From CAMPJU01 sp046566095 (GTDB lineage Bacteria > Pseudomonadota > Gammaproteobacteria > Xanthomonadales > Xanthomonadaceae): a DNA stretch of 8,677 nucleotides. A program made the translations under genes and the position numbers. Location: assembly GCA_046566095.1 (NCBI GenBank), contig JBKHXI010000085.1:1-8677 (forward strand), read 5' to 3'. Each line of letters begins with the position of its first letter. Within the stretch, counting starts at the first letter, position 1. Shown here piece after piece: positions 1-5,023 of this stretch. Below the pieces are notes generated by a model, which saw only the letters and a program-made list of their open reading frames with translations, was not told the origin of the DNA and ran no database searches.

Positions 1-38
1 CCCCGCGGCCGCCGGGCCTGCGCGCCGGCCGCGCTCGC

Positions 39-44
39 TACACT
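39..44 (+). promoter_or_regulatory. Candidate -10 box (TACACT) upstream of the LacI-type gene
   Basis: TACACT stands out as an AT-richer island in the very GC-rich first 86 bases and has the TAnnnT form of a sigma-70 -10 element. It would start a transcript near base 51, giving a leader of about 36 bases before the ATG at 87. No good -35 is visible at the expected spacing. A TTGACT follows at 49-54 but has no -10-like partner about 17 bases downstream. The same hexamer precedes the histidine kinase gene at 6940. The rest of 1-86 shows no gene that I can support. Confidence 0.3.
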
Positions 45-86
45 CGCGTTGACTTCCGCTGCATCGACGGGATCGGCAGGCCGCGC

Positions 87-1118
87 ATGCGCAAGAAGAC
101 CAAGGCCACCTCGATCGACATCGCCCACCACGCCGGCGTGTCGCAGGCCACGGTGTCGCGGGTGCTGCGCGGCAGCCCGCTGGTCAATGCCGAGACCCGC
201 AAGCGGGTCGAGGAGGCGGTGCGCGAGCTCAACTACAAGGTCGACCGCCACGCCTCCAGCCTGCGCACCCAGCGCGCCGGCACCCTGGCGCTGCTGCTGT
301 TCGAGGACCCGACCCCGGACGAGTCGCACATCAACCCGTTCTTCCTGTCGATGCTCGGCTCGATCACCCGCGCCTGCGCGCGCCACGGCAACGACCTGCT
401 GGTCTCGTTCCAGCAGCTGTCCGACGACTGGCACGCCGACTACGAGGACAGCATGAAGGCCGACGGCCTGATCCTGCTGGGCTACGGCGACTACCTGGCC
501 TACCGCGGCAAGCTCGAGTCGCTGGTCGAGCAGGGCACGCACTTCGTGCGCTGGGGTGCGGTCCTGCCGGACCAGCCGGGGCTGTCGATCGGCTGCGACA
601 ACCTCGCGGGCGGCCGGCTGGTGGGCCGGCACCTGGCCGGGCTCGGCCATCGGCGGATCGCTTTCCTCGGCGACGCGTCCAGCCATTATCCCGAGTTCTA
701 CGACCGCTACCGCGGCTGCGACCAGGCGCTGCGCGAGGCGGGGGCGGCGATGGACCCGGCGCTGCAGGTCGATGCGGAAAGTTCGGAGGACGCCGGCTAC
801 GTCGCCGCGTGCACGCTGCTCGAGCGCGGCCAGCCGTTCGACGCGCTGTTCGCCGCCAGCGACCTGATCGCGGTCGGCGCGCTGCGCGCGCTGGCCGAGC
901 GCGGCCTGCGGGTACCGGAGGACGTCGCCGTGGTCGGCTTCGACGACATCCCGATGGCGCGTTTCGTGCAGCCGCCGCTGACCACCGTGGCCCAGGACAC
1001 GGTGCGCGCCGGCGAACTGCTGGTCGAGACCCTGCTGCGGCTGGTCCACGACGAACCGGCGCACAGCATCACCCTGCCGGCGGAGCTGGTGGTGCGCCGT
1101 TCCTGCGGCGCCGCCTGA
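87..1118 (+). CDS. LacI-family transcriptional regulator
   Basis: Predicted DNA-binding repressor or activator of the LacI/GalR family, 343 residues, the usual family length. The N-terminal helix-turn-helix spans about residues 8-28 (SIDIAHHAGVSQATVSRVLR), followed by a third helix ending in ELNY and a hinge-helix region (HASSLRTQ, about 55-62). The rest is a periplasmic-binding-protein-like sensor domain with typical landmarks: KADGLILLG (124-132), GLGHRRIAFLG (185-195), FDALFAASDLIAVGALRAL (251-269) and the hallmark VVGFDDIPMARFVQPPLTTV (282-301). The start at 87 is the only ATG that gives an intact HTH; a weak GGCAGG lies 6 bases before it. The effector is probably a sugar, by family analogy. 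Xanthomonad regulators of this look often sit beside alpha-glucoside or maltose uptake genes, but no such gene is in the window, so the target is unknown. It converges on pdxJ with a 47-base gap. Confidence 0.9.
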   Translation: MRKKTKATSIDIAHHAGVSQATVSRVLRGSPLVNAETRKRVEEAVRELNYKVDRHASSLRTQRAGTLALLLFEDPTPDESHINPFFLSMLGSITRACARHGNDLLVSFQQLSDDWHADYEDSMKADGLILLGYGDYLAYRGKLESLVEQGTHFVRWGAVLPDQPGLSIGCDNLAGGRLVGRHLAGLGHRRIAFLGDASSHYPEFYDRYRGCDQALREAGAAMDPALQVDAESSEDAGYVAACTLLERGQPFDALFAASDLIAVGALRALAERGLRVPEDVAVVGFDDIPMARFVQPPLTTVAQDTVRAGELLVETLLRLVHDEPAHSITLPAELVVRRSCGAA

Positions 1119-1165
1119 GCCGGGGCCGCAGGTCCGCAGCGTTGGCGTCCGCACCCGCCCGCGGG

Positions 1166-1942
1166 TCAGGGCCGGGCGGCGCCCGCCTGCGCCGCGCCGG
1201 CGAGGATCGCCAGGTAGGCGCGCACGGTCGCCGGCAGGCCGTCATGCAGGGCTTCGCCGATCAGGGCGTGGCCGATCGACACCTCCAGCAGGCCCGGCAC
1301 CGCCGCCACGAAGCGGGCCAAGTTGGCCTGGTCCAGGTCGTGCCCGGCATTGACGCCGAGCCCGGCCGCGCGCGCGCGCCGCGCCGTCTCCGCGCAGGCC
1401 GCGAGCGCGGCTTCGGCGGCGCCCGCGGCATGGGCGGCGGCGTAGGGCCCGGTGTACAGCTCGACCCGGTCGGCGCCGACCGCGGCCGCCGCCTCGACCC
1501 GAGCGCAGCCGGCGTCGACGAACAGGCTGACCCGGCAGCCGAGCGCCCGCAGTTCGGCGACCCGCGCGCGCAGCGGCCCGAGGTCGCCGGCGAAGTCGAA
1601 GCCGTGGTCGGAGGTCAGCTGCCCGTCGGCATCGGGCACCAGCGTGGCCTGGGCCGGGCGCGCTGCGGCGCACAGGGCCAGGAAGCCGGGGTAGCCCGGC
1701 CGCGGCGGCGCGAACGGATTGCCTTCCAGGTTGAACTCGACCGCGCGCGCGCGCGTCAGCGCGGCCAGCGCCTCGACGTCGGCGGCGCGGATGTGGCGCG
1801 CATCCGGGCGCGGATGCACGGTGATGCCGTGGGCGCCGGCATCCAGGCAGGCGGTGGCGGCGCGCACCACGTCGGGTTCGCGGCCGCCGCGCGCATTGCG
1901 CAGCACCGCGACCTTGTTGACGTTGACGCTCAGCCGGACCAT
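1166..1942 (-). CDS. pdxJ: Pyridoxine 5'-phosphate synthase (PdxJ)
   Basis: Condenses 1-deoxy-D-xylulose 5-phosphate with 3-amino-2-oxopropyl phosphate (from PdxA) to give pyridoxine 5'-phosphate, the ring-closing step of the DXP-dependent vitamin B6 route; cytoplasmic TIM barrel. The protein has 258 residues, about normal. Recognisable blocks are SVNVNKVAVLRNARGG (5-20), GITVHPRPDARHI (39-51), EFNLEGNPF (69-77), ATLVPDADGQLTSDHG (99-114), CRVSLFVDAG (136-145), RVELYTGPYA (159-168), VNAGHDL (197-203) and EVSIGHALIGEAL (220-232). By alignment from memory with E. coli PdxJ, catalytic H43, R45, H50, E73 and H201 are present, while the DXP-binding Asp-His pair is Asn9-Lys10, as in Bacteroidetes-like and xanthomonad versions. 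The frame is open further upstream (to 2293), but the family N-terminus begins at this ATG. It lies 34 bases after the small membrane-protein gene on the same strand, so the two are probably co-transcribed. Confidence 0.93.
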   Translation of the reverse strand: MVRLSVNVNKVAVLRNARGGREPDVVRAATACLDAGAHGITVHPRPDARHIRAADVEALAALTRARAVEFNLEGNPFAPPRPGYPGFLALCAAARPAQATLVPDADGQLTSDHGFDFAGDLGPLRARVAELRALGCRVSLFVDAGCARVEAAAAVGADRVELYTGPYAAAHAAGAAEAALAACAETARRARAAGLGVNAGHDLDQANLARFVAAVPGLLEVSIGHALIGEALHDGLPATVRAYLAILAGAAQAGAARP

Positions 1943-1976
1943 GCGCGGCTCGCCGCCGGGCGCGCGCCGCGGCGGC

Positions 1977-2264
1977 TCAGGGTTCGGTCCCGGGCGGCGC
2001 GCGCTCGGCCGCGGCCGGGCCGGCCTGGGCGGCGGCGGCGCGCCGGGCATCGGCCTGTTCGCGCAGGCGGCGCAGTTCCTGCGGGTCCAGCATCTGGGTC
2101 TCGTCGCGGCTGCGGCTGCCGACCCGCTGCGCGAACAGGCCCAGGACCCAGGCCGCGAGGAAGCCCAGCGCGGCCAGCGCGGCCAGCACCGCCAGCCAGG
2201 GCGAGGTGGCGACGAAGGCGACCGCGAATGCGGCCAGCGCCAGCAGCAGGTGGATCCAGGGCAT
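1977..2264 (-). CDS. Small two-helix membrane protein, function unknown
   Basis: A 95-residue protein I do not recognise as a named family. Residues about 4-20 (IHLLLALAAFAVAFVAT) and 23-44 (WLAVLAALAALGFLAAWVLGLF) are strongly hydrophobic and look like two closely spaced transmembrane helices. They are followed by a charged tail with a probable amphipathic helix (LDPQELRRLREQADARR, about 59-75) and an Ala/Pro-rich end. The start is supported by a good Shine-Dalgarno (GGAG, 7 bases before the ATG), one of the few clear ones in this window. Third-position GC bias and the hydrophobic pattern in this frame argue that it is a real gene and not a shadow of the overlapping longer frame. It is upstream of pdxJ on the same strand, 34 bases apart. 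Nothing in the sequence links it to B6 metabolism. Confidence 0.72.
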   Translation of the reverse strand: MPWIHLLLALAAFAVAFVATSPWLAVLAALAALGFLAAWVLGLFAQRVGSRSRDETQMLDPQELRRLREQADARRAAAAQAGPAAAERAPPGTEP

Positions 2265-2292
2265 GGGAGCGCTCCACGGGCGGTGTCCGGCA

Positions 2293-2298
2293 AGTCTA
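2293..2298 (-). promoter_or_regulatory. Candidate -10 box (TAGACT) for the small membrane protein-pdxJ unit
   Basis: On the minus strand TAGACT lies 28 bases before the ATG at 2264, so a transcript starting near 2286 would have a leader of about 22 bases containing the GGAG at 2275-2272. The box sits in the 66-base gap downstream of the cardiolipin synthase stop codon. That suggests the pair has its own promoter and is not only read through from cls. The same gap holds a perfect GC palindrome, CGCGGCGCCGCG, at 2314-2325, without a T-tract. No convincing -35 is seen. Confidence 0.33.
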
Positions 2299-2330
2299 CC
2301 GCCAGCCGCGCGGCGCGGCGCCGCGGGCGG

Positions 2331-3770
2331 CTACAGCAGCGGCGACAGCAGCCGCGCCGCCGCCTCGGGCAGCCGGTCGCGCCACAGCGGGCGGTCGCGC
2401 TCGGCCCGCACCCGCGGCGCGTGCGCCAGGTCCTGCCCGATCCGCCGCGCCAGCGCCGCCGCCACGCCGGCGTCGCAGAACAGCATCGAGACCTCGAAGT
2501 TCAGGCGGAAGCTGCGGTGGTCGAAGTTGGCGCTGCCGATCAGGGCCAGGTCGTCGTCGACCAGCAGCGCCTTGCTGTGCATCAGCCGCGGACCGTACTC
2601 GTGGATCCTGACCCCGGCCTGGAGCAGTTCGTCGAAGTAGGAACGCGCGGCGTAGGTGACCAGGCGCGAATCGCCCATCTTCGGCACCAGCAGGCGCACG
2701 TCCAGGCCGCCGAGCGCGGCCGAGGTCAGGGCCATCATCGCCGCCTCGCCCGGCACGAAATAGGGCGTGGCCAGCCAGACCCGCCTGCGCGCGGCGTGGA
2801 TCGCGCCGACGTGGGCGCGGTGGATCGGCTCCCAGGGCGAGTCCGGGCCCGAGACGATCACCTGCGCGCCCACCGGACCGGCGCCATGCGCGCGTTCGGC
2901 GGCCGGCTGCGGCACGGTCGGCACCCGGCCGGTGGCGTAGGCCCAGTCCTCCACGAACACCGACTCCAGGCTGGCGACGACCTCGCCGGTCAGGCGCAGG
3001 TGCAGGTCGCGGTAGGCCTCGCGCGGCTTGGCGCGCTCGTCCTGGTCGTCGCTGACGTTCATGCCGCCGGTGTAGGCGATGCGCCCGTCGATCACCACGA
3101 TCTTGCGGTGGCTGCGCAGGTTCAGCCATGGCCGTTTCCAGAACTTCAGGCGCATCGGGTGGAACCAGGCCAGCTCGCCGCCGGCGTCGCACAGCGGCCG
3201 GAAGAAGGCCTCGTCGCACTTGCCGGCGCCGACCGCGTCCAGCAGCAGCAGGACCTGGACCCCGGCGCGGGCGCGCTCGGCCAGCAGGTCGCGCAGCGCG
3301 GTGCCGATGCCGTCGGGGTGCCAGATGTAGTACTCCAGGTGCACGTGCGAGGTCGCGGCGCGGATGTCCGCGCACAGCGACTCGTACTTCTCGCGTCCCT
3401 CGTGCAGCAGCCGCACCTCCTGCGCGCTGGCCGGCCCCAGGCCGGTGGTGGCGTGGCTCAGCCGGACCAGCTCCTGGCTCTCGTCGGCCGGGCCGCTGTC
3501 GCGCGCCGGCAGCGCGGCGCGGGTGCGGGCGCGGCGCAGGCGCTGGCGCCGGATCTTCTGCGGCCCGAGGAAGTAGTAGACCAGGAAGCCGACGTAGGGC
3601 AGCAGCGCCAGGCCCAGCAGCCAGCTGATGGTCGCGGCCGGTTCGCGCTTCTGCAGCAGGATCCAGCCGCCGACCCAGACGAAGTACAGCAGCCAGCCCA
3701 GCGCCAGCCACCAGCCCAGGTGCTCGATCGAGCCCAGCGCGTTCCACAGGTCGGACAATGCGTCGGTCAT
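2331..3770 (-). CDS. cls: Cardiolipin synthase, phospholipase D superfamily
   Basis: Inner-membrane enzyme of the phospholipase D superfamily that makes cardiolipin, in characterised bacterial members by transferring a phosphatidyl group between two phosphatidylglycerols. Length is 479 residues, typical of ClsA. Two N-terminal transmembrane helices (about 19-39 and 47-68) precede two catalytic PLD halves. Both HxKxxxxD motifs are intact: H221/K223/D228 (HRKIVVID, then GGMNVSDD) and H398/K400/D405 (HSKALLVD, then IGSANFDHRSF). HLEYYIWHPDGIG (144-156) and TPYFVPG (335-341) are also typical. I placed the start at ATG 3770 because the usual short N-terminus then precedes the first helix. The frame is open to an ATG at 3848, but that would add 26 Arg/Pro-rich residues and overlap the divergent gene. 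No clear Shine-Dalgarno is present. ClsB- or ClsC-type paralogues are less likely given the two N-terminal helices. Confidence 0.93.
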   Translation of the reverse strand: MTDALSDLWNALGSIEHLGWWLALGWLLYFVWVGGWILLQKREPAATISWLLGLALLPYVGFLVYYFLGPQKIRRQRLRRARTRAALPARDSGPADESQELVRLSHATTGLGPASAQEVRLLHEGREKYESLCADIRAATSHVHLEYYIWHPDGIGTALRDLLAERARAGVQVLLLLDAVGAGKCDEAFFRPLCDAGGELAWFHPMRLKFWKRPWLNLRSHRKIVVIDGRIAYTGGMNVSDDQDERAKPREAYRDLHLRLTGEVVASLESVFVEDWAYATGRVPTVPQPAAERAHGAGPVGAQVIVSGPDSPWEPIHRAHVGAIHAARRRVWLATPYFVPGEAAMMALTSAALGGLDVRLLVPKMGDSRLVTYAARSYFDELLQAGVRIHEYGPRLMHSKALLVDDDLALIGSANFDHRSFRLNFEVSMLFCDAGVAAALARRIGQDLAHAPRVRAERDRPLWRDRLPEAAARLLSPLL

Positions 3771-3819
3771 CGGCGGAGTCGGCACGGCGGACGGGCGTCG
3801 CGGACGGCGCGACGCCGGC

Positions 3820-3829
3820 AGGGTAGGCT
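3820..3829. promoter_or_regulatory. Overlapping divergent -10-like boxes between cls and the radical SAM gene
   Basis: AGGGTAGGCT contains TAGGCT on the plus strand (3824-3829) and TACCCT on the minus strand (3825-3820), sharing the central TA. The plus box ends exactly 6 bases before the ATG at 3836, so transcription would begin at or next to that ATG, giving a leaderless mRNA. The minus box would start a cls transcript near 3813 with a leader of about 43 bases. The 65-base gap offers no other obvious promoter and no Shine-Dalgarno for the plus gene. No clear -35 is present in either direction, so this is a prediction from -10 shape and spacing only. Confidence 0.33.
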
Positions 3830-3835
3830 GTTTGC

Positions 3836-4957
3836 ATGATGGACGCACGTAAACCGCTCGCGCCGATCAAGGGCCGCGGCAGCGCCTCGCGGCCGGCCGG
3901 TCGCTTCGAGAAGACCATGGCGGTCGGCGAGGACGACGGCTGGGGCTCGGTCTACGACCACGCCCGCGCCGACGGCGAGCCGGCCGCCCCGCCGCATCCG
4001 GACACCCGGGTCACCGAGGAACGCGCGCGCAGCATCGTCAGCCGCAACGACTCGCCGGACGTCGGCTTCTCGCAGTCGGTCAATCCCTACCGCGGCTGCG
4101 AGCACGGCTGCGTCTACTGCTTCGCCCGGCCCTCGCACGCCTACCTCGACCTGTCGCCCGGGCTCGATTTCGAGACCCGGCTGTTCGCCAAGACCAACGC
4201 CGCCGAGCGCCTGCGCCATGAGCTGGCCAAACCCGGATACGTGCCTGCGCCGATCGCGCTGGGCATCAACACCGACGCCTACCAGCCGATCGAGCGCCGC
4301 TACCGGGTCACGCGCGAGGTGCTGGAGGTGCTCGACGCCTGCAACCACCCGGTCAGCTTCGTCACCAAGGGCGCGCTGATCCTGCGCGACCTCGACCTGC
4401 TGGCGCGCATGGCCGCGCGTCGGCTGGTCACCGTGCATTTCTCGGTCACCACCCTCGACAACCGGCTGTCGGCGCGGATGGAACCGCGCGCGACCGCGCC
4501 GCACGGCCGGCTGCGGGCGATGCGCGCGCTGGCCGATGCCGGCGTGCCGGTCGGGGTGCTGGTGGCGCCGGTGGTGCCGGCGATCACCGACCACGAACTG
4601 GAACGGATCCTGGAGGCCGCACGCGACCACGGCGCCGGCTCCGCCGGCTACGTGCTGCTGCGGCTGCCGCACGAACTCAAGCAGGTCTGGCGGGAATGGC
4701 TGGAGCTGCACTACCCGGACCGCGCCGCGCACGCGATGAGCCTGCTGCGGCAGATGCGCGGCGGCCGCGACTACGACAGCGCCTTCGGCCGCCGCATGCG
4801 CGGCGAAGGGGCGTTCGCGCAGCTGCTCGCGCGCCGCTTCGCCGCCGCCCACCGCCGCCTGGGCTTCGGCCGGCTGCCGCCGCTGGACGCCACGGCCTTC
4901 GCCCCGCCGCGGCCGCCCTCGCCCCAGCGCGACCTGTTCGCCCCCGCAAACCCGTAG
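3836..4957 (+). CDS. PA0069-family radical SAM protein (SplB-like)
   Basis: Radical S-adenosylmethionine enzyme of the PA0069/Rv2578c type, distantly related to spore photoproduct lyase; the reaction of this subgroup is unknown to me. Length is 373 residues. The N-terminal signature GRFEK...DDGWGSVYDHA precedes the cluster-binding motif C88-x3-C92-x2-C95 within NPYRGCEHGCVYCFARP, expected to hold the [4Fe-4S] cluster that cleaves SAM. Further family blocks are SHAYLDLSPGLDFETRLFAK (99-118), INTDAYQPIERRYRVTREVL, VSFVTKGALILRDLDLL and HFSVTTLD. The body ends with a loosely conserved tail containing QRDLF (364-368), which resembles a sliding-clamp-binding peptide. Start: ATG 3836, with a second ATG directly after it at 3839. 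There is no Shine-Dalgarno but a TAnnnT box 6 bases upstream. The gene is divergent from cls and convergent with the permease. Its TAG stop is part of a GTAG-headed REP-like element. Confidence 0.9.
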   Translation: MMDARKPLAPIKGRGSASRPAGRFEKTMAVGEDDGWGSVYDHARADGEPAAPPHPDTRVTEERARSIVSRNDSPDVGFSQSVNPYRGCEHGCVYCFARPSHAYLDLSPGLDFETRLFAKTNAAERLRHELAKPGYVPAPIALGINTDAYQPIERRYRVTREVLEVLDACNHPVSFVTKGALILRDLDLLARMAARRLVTVHFSVTTLDNRLSARMEPRATAPHGRLRAMRALADAGVPVGVLVAPVVPAITDHELERILEAARDHGAGSAGYVLLRLPHELKQVWREWLELHYPDRAAHAMSLLRQMRGGRDYDSAFGRRMRGEGAFAQLLARRFAAAHRRLGFGRLPPLDATAFAPPRPPSPQRDLFAPANP

Positions 4958-5005
4958 GAGCGCCCCTTGGGCGCGATTGCGCGCCAGCGCCGCCGATCGC
5001 GGCGC
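4954..5005 (+). repeat. GTAG-headed REP-like palindrome cluster
   Basis: GTAGGAG (4954-4960) leads into a perfect stem GCGCCC (4960-4965)/GGGCGC (4969-4974) with a CTT loop. An alternative, mutually exclusive stem is GGCGCG (4970-4975)/CGCGCC (4980-4985). A third perfect stem follows, GCGCCGC (4987-4993)/GCGGCGC (4999-5005). A conserved GTAG head, then hairpins at a gene end, matches the REP elements common in Xanthomonadales and Pseudomonas, which are tied to RAYT transposases. No RAYT gene is in this window, and this is the only copy seen here. It fills the 66-base convergent gap between the radical SAM gene and the permease, so it may also act as a bidirectional terminator or mRNA 3'-end stabiliser. 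There is no T-tract. Confidence 0.6.
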
Positions 5006-5023
5006 GGGCAGCCGCGGCGCAGG

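Noticed and set aside
1..86. Possible LacI-type autoregulatory operator upstream of the regulator
   Set aside because: No convincing palindrome with the central CG typical of LacI/GalR operators was found in these bases.
1085..1092. GCTGGTGG, an E. coli-type Chi octamer
   Set aside because: A single match in GC-rich coding DNA encoding ELVV; the Chi sequence of this lineage is unknown and one copy means nothing.
1119..1165. Terminator between the LacI-type gene and pdxJ
   Set aside because: The gap is GC-rich with a repeated GTCCGC but no good stem-loop and no T-tract.
1367..1379. Alternating CG tract (Z-DNA-like), with a similar one at 1742-1753
   Set aside because: Both lie in pdxJ codons for Arg and Ala runs and are explained by codon bias in a very GC-rich gene.
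809..2611. A 600-codon plus-strand frame running from the LacI-type gene across pdxJ
   Set aside because: Crosses a convergent gene junction and has only Arg/Ala-rich low-complexity sequence.
1719..3839. A 706-codon open frame on the plus strand antisense to pdxJ and cls
   Set aside because: It runs against three supported minus-strand genes, has no recognisable domain and shows the Arg/Ala/Gln bias of a shadow frame.
2296..3918. A 540-codon minus-strand frame overlapping cardiolipin synthase
   Set aside because: Frame-shifted copy of cls with Arg/Ala/Gly bias; the true frame carries both intact HKD motifs, so there is no frameshift to explain.
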